Source: JBNLBS01 sp050303415
Lineage (GTDB): Bacteria; Pseudomonadota; Gammaproteobacteria; Methylococcales; Methylomonadaceae
DNA: 64,000 nucleotides
Reading direction: 5' to 3'
Assembly (NCBI GenBank): GCA_050303415.1
Contig: JBNLBS010000016.1
Span: 30,703-94,702, forward strand
Positions 53,585 to 62,563 of the stretch are shown here, one piece after another. The number at the start of each line of letters is the position of its first letter. Positions within the stretch are counted from its first letter, which is position 1. The translations under genes were made by a program, and so were the position numbers. Below the pieces are notes generated by a model. It was given only the letters and a program-made list of their open reading frames with translations, had not been told where the DNA came from and did not search any database.

Positions 53585-54009
53585 GTTTCTGGAAAACGAA
53601 AACCCTGGCAGAAATGACCACCGAAGAGTGGGAATCGATCTGTGACGGCTGCGGCAAATGCTGCCTGAACAAACTGGAAGATGAAGACAGCGGCGAAATC
53701 TATTTCACCAGCGTCGTTTGCGATCTGATAGATTTAGACAGCTGTCGCTGCACACAATATGCTGAACGCTGCACACTGGTGCCGGAATGTATCGATTTGA
53801 AACAACACGATTTTTCCGAATACAACTGGCTCCCGGCCACGTGTGCCTACCGCTTGCTGGTTGATGGCAAACCGCTTCCCGCCTGGCACCCGTTGGAATC
53901 CGGCAGTACGGAAAGCGTTAAGGAAGCGGGTGTTTCAATCAGCAGTTATGCCATGAAAGAGTCGGAGGTTGATGATCTTGAAGACCATATTATTGAGTGG
54001 TTGGGGTAA
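53581..54009 (+). CDS. ycgN: YcgN-family Cys-cluster protein (UPF0260)
   Basis: From the ATG at 53581 the protein has 142 residues. The Cys cluster begins DGCGKCC, followed by VVCDLIDLDSCRC, YAERCTLVPEC and a late C in TCAYRL, the pattern of zinc- or iron-sulfur-chelating CxxCxxxCC proteins. The ATG overlaps the M14 stop (ATGA). An upstream in-frame TTG at 53548 lies inside the M14 gene and is rejected. Function in the family is not firmly known. It ends 2 bases from a convergent ketosynthase gene. Confidence 0.9.
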   Translation: MSFWKTKTLAEMTTEEWESICDGCGKCCLNKLEDEDSGEIYFTSVVCDLIDLDSCRCTQYAERCTLVPECIDLKQHDFSEYNWLPATCAYRLLVDGKPLPAWHPLESGSTESVKEAGVSISSYAMKESEVDDLEDHIIEWLG

Positions 54010-54011
54010 CA

Positions 54012-55232
54012 TCAAACTCTTTTAAAGATTAATGAAGTATTGATACCGCCAAAGGCAAAATTATTACTCATCACATACTCGCATTCCTTATATCGGATTT
54101 CATGTTGGATATAGTCCAATTCAGCACATTCCGGGTCGATATTGTCCAGATTGGCAGTCGGATGCAACCAGCCTTCATTAGCCATATTAATCATTGCCCA
54201 GGCTTCCATCGATCCGCACGCACCCAAAGTATGACCGGTATAACTTTTCATTGAGCTGATCGGCATATTTTGGCCAAATACTGCGGCGGTGGCATGGCTT
54301 TCTGCAATATCACCCACTTCCGTTGCCGTGCCATGAGCGCTGACGTAATCAATCGCTGTCGCCTCCAACTGCGCATCCTGCAAAGCCAGCTTCATTGCTG
54401 TCTGCATGCTGTCACTATCCGGCTGAGTCACATGTAAACCATCTGAATTGGTGCCAAAACCGACTATTTCAGCATAGATGGTTGCCCCCCGACTCAGTGC
54501 ACTTTCCCTTTCTTCCAGAATAAAGCTGGCACTACCCTCGCCAATAACCAGTCCATCACGATCTTTATCGAACGGTCGCGGGGTTTTATCCGCCTCATCA
54601 TTACGAATGCTGGTAGCAAATAAAGTATCAAAAACGGCCGCCTGAGACGCTGACAATTCATCGCTGCCGCCTGCCACCATCCAGGTCTGAATACCCTGCT
54701 TGATGGTTTCATAGGCATAGCCAATACCCTGACTGCTCGAGGTACAGGCACTGGACGTTGGTATTATCCGGCCGTTTATCCCAAAATGCAGTGCAATATT
54801 GACCGGACAGGTATGTCCCATCATCCGAATATAGGACGTTGCATTTAGACCGCCTTTATCGTGATTCAACAGCATTTTGGTAAAATCAATCAGGCCGTCA
54901 AAACTACCCGATGAACTGCCGTACGCTACGCCCATTTGTCCTGTTTTCAAACAGGGCTCATCTAGCAAACCCGCATCCTTCAATGCCAGTTCTGTCGCAT
55001 AAGTCGCCATCATGGCAACCCGCCCCATCCCCCTGACCTGCTTTCTGGAATAATGTTCGGGCCGTTCAAAGTTTACCGGGGCACCTAAACGCGTATTTAA
55101 CCCCTGGTATTTTTCCCAGTCAGTCATGTGCCGAATGCCTGTAGACAACAGCTTTAAATTTTGACTGACCGTCTGCCAATCATTACCTATTGGCGTTAAT
55201 GCACCCATGCCGGTGACTACAACACGCTTCAT
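54012..55232 (-). CDS. apeR: Ketosynthase, ApeR-like (aryl polyene type)
   Basis: From the ATG at 55232 the protein has 406 residues. The nucleophile is C163 (SSACTSSSQG), with H in SAHGTATEVGD and H in SYTGHTLGACG, so the triad is intact. It resembles FabF-like condensing enzymes of aryl polyene clusters, placed last in the KS-DH-KR-KS order. It would extend an acyl-ACP. The ATG overlaps the KR stop (TAATG), so they are coupled; a GTG at 55238 is possible too. Confidence 0.88.
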   Translation of the reverse strand: MKRVVVTGMGALTPIGNDWQTVSQNLKLLSTGIRHMTDWEKYQGLNTRLGAPVNFERPEHYSRKQVRGMGRVAMMATYATELALKDAGLLDEPCLKTGQMGVAYGSSSGSFDGLIDFTKMLLNHDKGGLNATSYIRMMGHTCPVNIALHFGINGRIIPTSSACTSSSQGIGYAYETIKQGIQTWMVAGGSDELSASQAAVFDTLFATSIRNDEADKTPRPFDKDRDGLVIGEGSASFILEERESALSRGATIYAEIVGFGTNSDGLHVTQPDSDSMQTAMKLALQDAQLEATAIDYVSAHGTATEVGDIAESHATAAVFGQNMPISSMKSYTGHTLGACGSMEAWAMINMANEGWLHPTANLDNIDPECAELDYIQHEIRYKECEYVMSNNFAFGGINTSLIFKRV

Positions 55233-55957
55233 TAACACAAACCTCCGTTAACGGAAATAACTTGCCGGGTAATATAAGCAGCCTCTTCAGATAATAAAAA
55301 GGCAACTGTTGCCGCAACTTCTCTGGCTTCACCCACGCGTCTGGCCGGGATCATTTTTTTTATTTCCTCCAACGGTAAACTTTCGACCATCTCTGTATCG
55401 ATCAACCCAGGGGCAACGCAGTTAACGGTAATTTTTCGTTTAGCCAATTCCAGAGCCAAGGCCTTGGTAGCGCCTATAATACCTGCTTTAGCAGCACTGT
55501 AATTAACCTGCCCGCGATTACCGATCAGTCCTGAAACCGAGGACAGGGTAACAATCCGGCCTGGTTTTCGTCGCCTGACCATCGGCATGACTATGGGATT
55601 CAAAACATTATAAAAACCATCAAGATTGCTATGCACAACATTATCCCATTCTTCACCGGTCAAGGCCGGGAAAGCATTATCCGCTGTCATTCCGGCATTA
55701 CAAACCACGCCGTAATAAGCACCATACAGTTCAATATCCTGATTCAGCTGCAATGCACATTGCTGCCTGTCCGATAAATCGAACTGTAATACGCGAGCCT
55801 GTTGCCCCATGGCTTTAATTTCAACGGCAACAGCATCTGCTTCACTGCGTCGGTGACGACAATGAACAACCACATCATAGCCCTTACGCCCCAAATACAG
55901 GGCTATTGCTTTGCCGATACCCCGACTGGAACCGGTTACCAAAACTGTTTGATTCAT
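55232..55957 (-). CDS. apeQ: 3-oxoacyl-ACP reductase, ApeQ-like (FabG family)
   Basis: This is a 241-residue SDR with TGSSRGIG (residues 8-15), CNAG near residue 86-89, S140, and Y153-x3-K157. It ends with NGGLC, close to the C-terminal part of FabG. It reduces the beta-keto group made by the two ketosynthases. It sits between the dehydratase and KS genes with tiny gaps, in the apeP-Q-R order. The protein is a second FabG-type enzyme, not the housekeeping one in the usual fab operon. Confidence 0.9.
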   Translation of the reverse strand: MNQTVLVTGSSRGIGKAIALYLGRKGYDVVVHCRHRRSEADAVAVEIKAMGQQARVLQFDLSDRQQCALQLNQDIELYGAYYGVVCNAGMTADNAFPALTGEEWDNVVHSNLDGFYNVLNPIVMPMVRRRKPGRIVTLSSVSGLIGNRGQVNYSAAKAGIIGATKALALELAKRKITVNCVAPGLIDTEMVESLPLEEIKKMIPARRVGEAREVAATVAFLLSEEAAYITRQVISVNGGLC

Positions 55958-55960
55958 AGT

Positions 55961-56404
55961 TTATTGTTTATCTATCTTCATATTACGTTTATCGTCCGGC
56001 TGGTAAACGCTCAATTTTGCTGTAGCAGCAATATCGCTGCCCGAAATTTTACACTCAAAGACTCCCATTCCCTGATCCTGAATAATCTGCTCAACCGTTA
56101 CCACTAAACGCTCACCAACCCTGAACGCCGGTTTATTACAATGATAACGACGTGTTCCCAACAGAAAGCCAAAATTGACCGGTTTGCCGGCAATCCTGCA
56201 CATCATGCCACCATGCGCCGCCACCGTTTGCGCCATATACTCAATTCCCAGCCAACTGGGCACGGTTTGGCCATTACCAAAGAGACCATCATCGCGCACC
56301 ACCAGTTCAGTTGTCATAGAATGTTGGTCAAATTCGATAACACTATCGAGGAAGACCATATCGCCCTCATGTGGAAGCAGTTCTGCAACGTTAACCTCAA
56401 TCAC
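55961..56404 (-). CDS. apeP: Hotdog 3-hydroxyacyl-ACP dehydratase, ApeP-like
   Basis: This 147-residue protein starts with GTG at 56404, overlapping the KS stop (GTGA). The hotdog catalytic residues look present: H12 in PHEGDM and E55 in GIEYMAQ. It resembles ApeP of aryl polyene clusters, which removes water to leave conjugated double bonds. There is no enoyl reductase in the block, which fits a polyene product rather than a saturated acid. Confidence 0.85.
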   Translation of the reverse strand: MIEVNVAELLPHEGDMVFLDSVIEFDQHSMTTELVVRDDGLFGNGQTVPSWLGIEYMAQTVAAHGGMMCRIAGKPVNFGFLLGTRRYHCNKPAFRVGERLVVTVEQIIQDQGMGVFECKISGSDIAATAKLSVYQPDDKRNMKIDKQ

Positions 56405-57582
56405 GTTCGCGCCACCACTATTGAAATATTATTTCCACCAAATGCAAATGAGTTACTTTGGCAGGCGTTTATTCTTCGTCCCAGCATTTCACCTTTTACT
56501 ACAAAATCAAGTCCCGGCAACTTATCATCCCACTCATCGTCATTAATATTCGGCAGTAAAGCTCCCTGCTGATCACTTTGGGTCAATTGCATCCAGCATA
56601 ACCCCAGTTCCAACGCCGATGCAGCGCCTAAAGCATGTCCGGTCATACCTTTGGTTGAACTCACCTTTACTCTGTTGCCAAATACCTGATAAACCGCTTT
56701 TGACTCCATAGAATCATTCAATCGCGTTGCCGTACCATGCAAATTCAAATAATCAATCTCATCAGTCCTCTTGCCGGATTCAGCCAAGGCTTTTTCCATC
56801 GCCATAATAACTGCGCCGCCCTCAGGGTCCGGTGCAGAAAAATGGTACGCATCACTGGTTGCCCCGATACCTTGTAATTCAACCGGACCTTCCTGTTTAC
56901 TTAACACGAACAACGCCACTGCTTCGGACAGATTAATGCCGTCCCGATGCTTGCCGAACGGTTTGCATAAGCCATCGGAGAGTGATTCCAGCGCATCAAA
57001 GCCATTTACGGTAAACCGGCATAAACTATCCGCACCACCGACGATAACGGCATCACACAGCTGCAGGTTTATCATTCTTCTAGCGGAGACAAAGGCATTA
57101 CCGCTGGATGAACAGGCAGTGGAAACCGAATAAGCCGGGCCTTTTAGGCCCAGTATGTAGGCAATAAAATCAGCGCCACCGGCTAACTGTTGTTGCTTGT
57201 AATGGAACCATTCCGGCTTAATATTGTTTTTAGCCACAGAAGCCAAAGCCAACTCGGTATTTCGCACCCCTGATGTACTGGTGCCGATAACAACACCGAT
57301 CCGTTCAGCGCCAAAACGTTTGATCATGGAATCAACGGTATTCTGTATTCCAGCTAATGCAGCTAATAACAGGCGGTTATTTTTACAATCGTAAACACGG
57401 TACTTGTCATCAATTGTGGGCAAATCGGCGTTTACCTCACCGACATAAACCGCTTTTTGCGAACTATATACATTACTTAATTGTAATCCGGAACGATCTC
57501 CCGCCAACAGGTTTCTGAATATATCCTCACGGCTGTTTCCCGCTGCGGAAAGCATTTCCAGGTCATTTAAATAAAGCGTCAT
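56401..57582 (-). CDS. apeO: Ketosynthase, ApeO-like
   Basis: This 393-residue ketosynthase has C157 in STACSSSGN, H in NLHGTATRLN and H in GMTGHALGAAS. It lacks the FabF N-terminal VVVTGMG and begins LYLNDLEMLSAAGNS, like the first KS of APE clusters. It and ApeR-like protein may be a heterodimer or act on different chain lengths; with both Cys present neither is obviously a chain-length factor. It begins 3 bases after the FAD oxidoreductase stop. Confidence 0.87.
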   Translation of the reverse strand: MTLYLNDLEMLSAAGNSREDIFRNLLAGDRSGLQLSNVYSSQKAVYVGEVNADLPTIDDKYRVYDCKNNRLLLAALAGIQNTVDSMIKRFGAERIGVVIGTSTSGVRNTELALASVAKNNIKPEWFHYKQQQLAGGADFIAYILGLKGPAYSVSTACSSSGNAFVSARRMINLQLCDAVIVGGADSLCRFTVNGFDALESLSDGLCKPFGKHRDGINLSEAVALFVLSKQEGPVELQGIGATSDAYHFSAPDPEGGAVIMAMEKALAESGKRTDEIDYLNLHGTATRLNDSMESKAVYQVFGNRVKVSSTKGMTGHALGAASALELGLCWMQLTQSDQQGALLPNINDDEWDDKLPGLDFVVKGEMLGRRINACQSNSFAFGGNNISIVVART

Positions 57583-57585
57583 AGT

Positions 57586-58812
57586 TTACTCACGACACAA
57601 TTCAGCCAACGTCCTTAATCTTGGACGTGAGTTTTTTACATAGGGATTGTTCTCATCCCAGACATAGCCGGCCAGAATCGAGCAAATCATTGCCTTAATA
57701 TTAGGTTGCTGCTGCTGATAAAACACAACATCCTGCAACCCGCCCTGATACCAGGAGGTGACAAAGGTACGAAAGGTTTCAACCCCTTTTTGCAATGGTT
57801 CAACGAAATCCAGCTGCCAATCAACCGGATGCTGATTAAATTGCCTATCCAGGACATCTGCCGCCAGGCTGGCTGATTTCATGGCGATAGTCACACCTGA
57901 TGAAAAAACCGGATCCAGAAATTCACCCGCATTGCCCAGTAAGGCATAACCATTTCCGTACAATGAAGTGACATCGGCACTATATCCGGTAATACTGTTA
58001 ACCTCACTATCATACAAAGCATTTTTTAATAATTTGTTCAGACTGGGTTCCTGCCGGACCATATCTAAAAATACTTGCCGGTTATCTTGACTTGTTGAAT
58101 TTAAAAACGCCGGTTTGGCGACCACCCCCAAACTGCAACGGCCGTTACTAAAGGGAATTAACCAATACCAAATTTCTTTATGTTCGGGATGGACAATTAT
58201 TCTGATTTTATTCCGGTCATATTGTCTGTCATCAATACGATCTTCAAGATGGGTAAACAATGATTGCCGAACCGGGAAATCTGAAGCTTTGTCCAATTTT
58301 AACAACCGGGGCAAAACCCGACCAAAACCGCTGGCATCGAGCACAAAGTCTGCTTCCAGTTGATACTGGGTAGCATCGTTTTGTTTTATAGTGAGTATAG
58401 GTTTGTCATTGTTGAAATCAGCATCAACCACTTCATGTTGCCAACGTATTTCAACCCCCATACGTTCAGCTTCATTTGCCAATAAAGCATCAAACTCAGC
58501 CCGCTGGACTTGAAAAGTATAATTATAGCCCTGCGTGAACTTATCGGAAAAACAGAATTCGGAATATTTCTGATCATGAATAAAGGCCGCGCCGCTTTTT
58601 AACTGAAAACCCGCTTTTGATACAGCGTCCAGCATTCCCGCCTGCTCGATAAATTCCATACATTGGGGTAATAAACTTTCGCCTATACTGAAACGGGGAA
58701 AAACATCCCGCTCCAAAATAGTTACCCGATGACCTTTATTCTTCAACAAAGCTGCAGCAATGCAACCGGCTGGACCAGCCCCAATAATAATGACATGCTT
58801 AACCATGGTCAT
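57586..58812 (-). CDS. FAD oxidoreductase, tryptophan-halogenase family
   Basis: The protein has 408 residues from the ATG at 58812. GAGPAGCIAAALL (near residue 12) is the FAD Rossmann motif, GESLLPQ follows at about 45, and WYWLIPF near residue 210 is in the place of the halogenase GWxWxIP. That variant marks non-halogenating family members, which often sit beside aryl polyene and flexirubin clusters. It may modify the aryl head or desaturate. It is the first gene of this block. A further ATG at 58806 is possible. Confidence 0.82.
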   Translation of the reverse strand: MTMVKHVIIIGAGPAGCIAAALLKNKGHRVTILERDVFPRFSIGESLLPQCMEFIEQAGMLDAVSKAGFQLKSGAAFIHDQKYSEFCFSDKFTQGYNYTFQVQRAEFDALLANEAERMGVEIRWQHEVVDADFNNDKPILTIKQNDATQYQLEADFVLDASGFGRVLPRLLKLDKASDFPVRQSLFTHLEDRIDDRQYDRNKIRIIVHPEHKEIWYWLIPFSNGRCSLGVVAKPAFLNSTSQDNRQVFLDMVRQEPSLNKLLKNALYDSEVNSITGYSADVTSLYGNGYALLGNAGEFLDPVFSSGVTIAMKSASLAADVLDRQFNQHPVDWQLDFVEPLQKGVETFRTFVTSWYQGGLQDVVFYQQQQPNIKAMICSILAGYVWDENNPYVKNSRPRLRTLAELCRE

Positions 58813-59372
58813 TATCAATTTTCCAATCTTCCAAGCTAATTTCCTTAAAAACTAACACAACTACCTATATTCTAACGCCGGCAATCAAAATTTATGCGTT
58901 ATATCTTTTAAAACAAACTAAAAATATGACTCGTTATAATTTCTTTAACGGCCAATTATACCGCACACAGCCAATTAAACAGCAACAATGAGAAATTGTT
59001 CTACAGGATATTCATTGAAGCGGGCTTCGGCTTGGGTACTCCTTGATCTGCTCTTGAGCACAACTTTGGGTCAGTGACATCCTACTGTCTTAATGCCGTT
59101 TATTGTCTATATTCTCGGTTCTGGCGTCCACTTGTGTAACAGGACCACTCTGTTTGGGTGCGAAAACTTTCTCCCGCTTTGAAGCATTACGCACAAATTG
59201 TATTAATTCCACCATAAAAATTGTAGGTAATTTTGTTTGTTTCCTTTAAATAGCAATGCCTTACTCATTATTCAAGTGATTGGTATATATATTGCAAATT
59301 GAAACATCGAGTTTCCTGCGGGCGGGCAGCTGTGGGTACTTGATATTGTTTAAATAAAAAAGAGGTGTTGAT
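58813..59372. other. Gene-free gap upstream of the polyene block
   Basis: No convincing frame is present. It must hold the promoter for the FAD oxidoreductase (minus) and the small protein at 59373 (plus). No ACP, acyltransferase, ammonia-lyase or export gene of an aryl polyene cluster is present here or beyond. Confidence 0.5.
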
Positions 59373-59672
59373 ATGTTTGAAGTTGCTCTATTGCTTTCGG
59401 TTATGCTTGTTATCGCAACATTTGCATTTGCACCGACGCTGTATAGTCGGTTGTTTGCTTCCGAATCCATCCGGTCAGCCGATGTTTATACGGGTTCTGA
59501 TCTTAGAATAAGCGAAGACTCGGTTGCCAAGTATAGTTTCTTGGCAAGTATTCAGACTGAAGTCGAAGAGGCTTTGTTTCCCCCTCCTACCGATTCCGCC
59601 TTACGTCGCCATTACGATGCATTGATCCAGGCCGAAGTGGAAGAACGATTGGCAGCAATGCCGGACGCTTAA
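59373..59672 (+). CDS. Small single-pass membrane protein, unknown
   Basis: This 99-residue protein has one N-terminal membrane segment (about residues 4-24) and a soluble tail with a repeated IQ-x-EVEE-x-L motif (IQTEVEEAL near residue 62 and IQAEVEERL near residue 86). An AGAGG ribosome site lies about 8 bases upstream. I do not recognise it. The C-terminal helices are acidic, so they may bind a basic partner. Confidence 0.55.
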   Translation: MFEVALLLSVMLVIATFAFAPTLYSRLFASESIRSADVYTGSDLRISEDSVAKYSFLASIQTEVEEALFPPPTDSALRRHYDALIQAEVEERLAAMPDA

Positions 59673-59704
59673 TAGGTTTCAAACACACCGGTCTATACAT
59701 CATC

Positions 59705-59854
59705 CTATTTTGAAATCAATTGTAAGGTTTCCGGTAACGACACCGTTTTTTTGTCGGAATTAACAAAGCGCCGGTAAGTTCCGGTTTCCTTACCCGATTC
59801 AAATAACATCATTGCAATGTAAAATGTAAGGCCGATACTAATTGTGAGGATCAT
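59705..59854 (-). CDS. Possible 49-residue membrane protein
   Basis: This short frame starts at ATG 59854 and reads MILTISIGLTFYIAMMLFES, then a polar tail ending LQLISK. The hydrophobic run continues in frame upstream to a stop, so the real start may be different or the frame is a remnant. No ribosome site is seen. From 59855 to 60208 no gene is visible. Confidence 0.3.
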   Translation of the reverse strand: MILTISIGLTFYIAMMLFESGKETGTYRRFVNSDKKTVSLPETLQLISK

Positions 59855-60208
59855 TGCTATGATACCTATAAAAAGTGATCCACGGACACAAGTCTATGTT
59901 GAATCCTCGTTACACCTAACTGATTTAATAATTCTGCGTTAGCAACTTGATAGGCGCGTCAATGGGGTTATTTAGAGTTTCTTTGCTAGTCTGAAACTGG
60001 TGCTACCAAAAACACTAGGCTAGTCATACCTGAGATATTTGAATCTAAACCACTTTGAACGGATACGAATTAACTGGCGTACCCAAAACTCTTGAACTCG
60101 TCGCAGTTAAATATGGTTTTTTAAACATTTCCTCTCTTCATTCTTGTCTCTCAGCTGTTTTCGGCGTAGTCTGAATATTAAGACTACCCCTGAGCAAGCG
60201 AGGTATTC

Positions 60209-61048
60209 ATGATGACGAATCACCTTTTAGGCCTTTATCCCCGATGCAATAAAAAAGTCCCGTTAGCTGGCCTTTATTTGGCCCAACGATTACAGACACT
60301 GGGCGATGCCGAGCACCCTTTCGTCTACGCCAACTTCTTATCCAGCCTTGACGGTCGCATTGCTCTCGAAGACACCGCACAACAATCGTCCCCTTTTATT
60401 CCCAAACACATTACGACAAAATCGGACTTCGCCCTGTTCATGGAATTGCATGCCCAAGCCGATTGTCTGATCACGCATGGCGGGTATTTGCGAGCTCTGG
60501 GTGAAAAAAGGCTCGGCAATATTCTACAGATCAAAAATCAGGAGTTGGTCGAATGGCGCCGCCACAACGATCTTCAACCACAACCGGCCGTTATTATCGC
60601 CAGCGCCAGCCTGGATTTTCCGATGCATTGCAGTCTTCGGGCGCATAAACAGACGGTTCTCATCGCCACAGGCCAAAACGCAAACAGTGACCGAATTCAA
60701 TATTGGAGAAAAGGCGGATACCCTGTCTTGATATGCGGTGAAGACCGGATGGTGCAAGGAGAAGCATTAATTCGACTATTAAAAGAACGGGGCTATCGTA
60801 GCATTTACCTGATCGCCGGCCCCAGAATGTTGGATACAATGATCAGGGATCGTCAGTTAAGCCGCTTATATCTGACGATTACCCATCAACTGATCGGCGG
60901 CCTGGATTTCCGCACCTTATTGACGGGTCCGCCATTACTTGGCGAAGGTGATATGACGCTCAAATCGCTTTACTATCAAGCGAACTGTCCAACCGGTTCC
61001 GGTCAGTTTTTTATGCAATTCGACCTGGCGACTGGAAACAAAGATTAA
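60209..61048 (+). CDS. RibD C-terminal (DHFR-like) reductase domain protein
   Basis: This 279-residue protein has the start YANFLSSLDGRIAL (near residue 33), a TKSDFALFMELHAQADCLIT block, and IASASLDFP near residue 131, all signatures of the RibD_C pyrimidine-reductase family, which reduces a ribityl or folate-like substrate with NADPH. The deaminase half of RibD is absent. AGCGAGG precedes the ATG by 6 bases. No riboflavin genes are near, so the substrate is uncertain. Confidence 0.85.
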   Translation: MMTNHLLGLYPRCNKKVPLAGLYLAQRLQTLGDAEHPFVYANFLSSLDGRIALEDTAQQSSPFIPKHITTKSDFALFMELHAQADCLITHGGYLRALGEKRLGNILQIKNQELVEWRRHNDLQPQPAVIIASASLDFPMHCSLRAHKQTVLIATGQNANSDRIQYWRKGGYPVLICGEDRMVQGEALIRLLKERGYRSIYLIAGPRMLDTMIRDRQLSRLYLTITHQLIGGLDFRTLLTGPPLLGEGDMTLKSLYYQANCPTGSGQFFMQFDLATGNKD

Positions 61049-61112
61049 TCCTTAAACAATCAAGCTTGCGAAACCAGCCTACCCGCTCCATCAAATCGCA
61101 CAGTGAGCCTCT

Positions 61113-61832
61113 TCAAAAAATCCCCGGCATCAACCGATAGCGCACACGTCGCGCATAGTCGCGATAGCCCGGCAATTCGCCCTGTAGAGTCCGGTCTTCC
61201 AGCACCGTTCTAATCACCGCAATGATAAGCGCCACCGCCGCCGGAATAAGAGTCCACATTGAGTTTAAGGCCAGCACCATACCCGGAAGTGCCAACAAAT
61301 TTCCAGCATAGCCCGGATGCCGCACAATCCGATAGGGGCCACTGTCACACACCACATGCCCTCTATCCACCTGAATACGCACCACGCTGGAGAAAAAACG
61401 GTTCTCTATCAATGCCCACGTAGCGAAAGTGTATCCGAGCGAAATCAAGAGGAAGCCGAACACGATGAGCCACAACGGAAATGCAGGTGACCAGCCAAAG
61501 CGATGATCCAGCCCGGCCACAATGACCAGCGGAAAACTCACACTTAGCGCCATCAACGGCGCAAGGACTTTGTCCCAAGCTTTCGCACTTTGGGCCTTCT
61601 CCATATTTTGTCGTTCGGCCAACAACCCCGGATGCCGCCGTTCCGCCAAAATGCGCCCGCCTAGGCCGACGGCAACAATCAGCAGAGAATAGCCCCACGC
61701 CTGCCACCAAACTAAATCCCCTCCGCATATCAATAAAATAAGCGGGATAAGGAGATACACCACAACTACTCCGATCCACTGGCGAGGGGATGCAGCTTGT
61801 ACTACCTTTGGACCATCTGTATTCGATGACAT
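61113..61832 (-). CDS. ICMT/PEMT-like methyltransferase, cassette-associated
   Basis: This is a 239-residue protein with about five membrane segments, the RHPGYAGN motif near residue 172 and the ED-x3-GE-x2-GY-x2-YA-x3-RYR ending of isoprenylcysteine carboxyl methyltransferases. The coding DNA is visibly more GC-rich than its neighbours, a sign of transfer. It begins 35 bases after an attC-like R' box (61867) on the same strand, so it may be the last cassette of the array, but no attC is seen after it. Confidence 0.82.
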   Translation of the reverse strand: MSSNTDGPKVVQAASPRQWIGVVVVYLLIPLILLICGGDLVWWQAWGYSLLIVAVGLGGRILAERRHPGLLAERQNMEKAQSAKAWDKVLAPLMALSVSFPLVIVAGLDHRFGWSPAFPLWLIVFGFLLISLGYTFATWALIENRFFSSVVRIQVDRGHVVCDSGPYRIVRHPGYAGNLLALPGMVLALNSMWTLIPAAVALIIAVIRTVLEDRTLQGELPGYRDYARRVRYRLMPGIF

Positions 61833-61866
61833 GCCATTCCCTAAAATATAACGGATTTGAGTGTCT

Positions 61867-61941
61867 GCCTAACGCCGCCGTAACCGGCGCGTTACAATAG
61901 CGTCCGGCGCCAATGGTACGAAGTCAATGGACGTGTTAAGC
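61867..61941 (-). mobile_element. Integron attC-like recombination site (3)
   Basis: On the minus strand the site runs from R'' GCTTAAC (61941-61935) to R' GTTAGGC (61873-61867), 75 bases, with a GC-rich imperfect hairpin between. The stop codon of the preceding gene lies inside R''. That R'' is the exact complement of GTTAAGC at site 2, as expected for a cassette inserted between G and TTAAGC. Confidence 0.75.
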
Positions 61942-62472
61942 ATATGCGACCTGCCCCCCTTGAAGCTGGTCATGTAGCTCGCGGACGATTTCCTGCATCG
62001 TTTTAAATATTTGTTCAATAGGTGTATTTGGACTAAAAACATCTGTAAGGCTGTAGGTTCGTTCAGTAGCAGCACTTAGCGCTCTGCTTAGCGGTTCTTT
62101 GCTATCGCTGCATATTGCTATGGCTGTTACATCATCTAGGAAACCAGCAAGCCTCTCGTAAATAGACTTAAATTTTTTTTCGTATGAGTTTATCTTCGAT
62201 TTTGTTAGAAAGTTGTACCAGCTTAACTCGCCATTCAATTCATTAAGAGACCTACTTACATCAATACCTGAAGAGAAAAACTCCTGGTTTATTTCTTGAA
62301 GCTCATCATTGAAGTCTCTTGTCATTTCGAGTGCCGCTTTTTTTAGATCCAGAATTATGCTTGCCATCCTATCCGAGCCATCAGTCTCCTGATATCTCTT
62401 TACAATTTCTGCAAGCTTTGAAGTAAGGTCTAAAGCAGCACTACCCGTTGTTAATAATGTGCCTAATTCCAT
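61936..62472 (-). CDS. Hypothetical cassette protein, helical
   Basis: This 178-residue protein is mostly helical and acidic, starts MELGTLLTTGSAALDL and has no signal peptide or known domain; I do not recognise it. A GAGGAGATC ribosome site precedes the ATG. It is bounded by attC-like sites 2 and 3, the standard place of a cassette gene, and its stop overlaps the attC R'' box. The middle (residues about 75-115) looks like a coiled coil. Confidence 0.7.
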   Translation of the reverse strand: MELGTLLTTGSAALDLTSKLAEIVKRYQETDGSDRMASIILDLKKAALEMTRDFNDELQEINQEFFSSGIDVSRSLNELNGELSWYNFLTKSKINSYEKKFKSIYERLAGFLDDVTAIAICSDSKEPLSRALSAATERTYSLTDVFSPNTPIEQIFKTMQEIVRELHDQLQGGQVAYA

Positions 62473-62490
62473 CTTCGATCTCCTCGTTAT

Positions 62491-62558
62491 GCTTAACGGT
62501 TGAACTCACTGGAGGAGACGCGACAAGCGCCGGAATCCAGTGTAGCGATTTGTTATAC
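62491..62558 (-). mobile_element. Integron attC-like recombination site (2)
   Basis: On the minus strand, R'' GTATAAC (62558-62552) and R' GTTAAGC (62497-62491) bound 68 bases. The inner arms CACTGGA and TCCAGTG are perfect complements. R'' is the exact complement of GTTATAC at the upstream site 1, as predicted for one cassette. Confidence 0.82.
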
Positions 62559-62563
62559 GCATT

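Noticed and set aside
59889..59948. CCTAAC...GTTAGC as an attC site
   Set aside because: Too short between boxes and the R' does not fit GTTRRRY.
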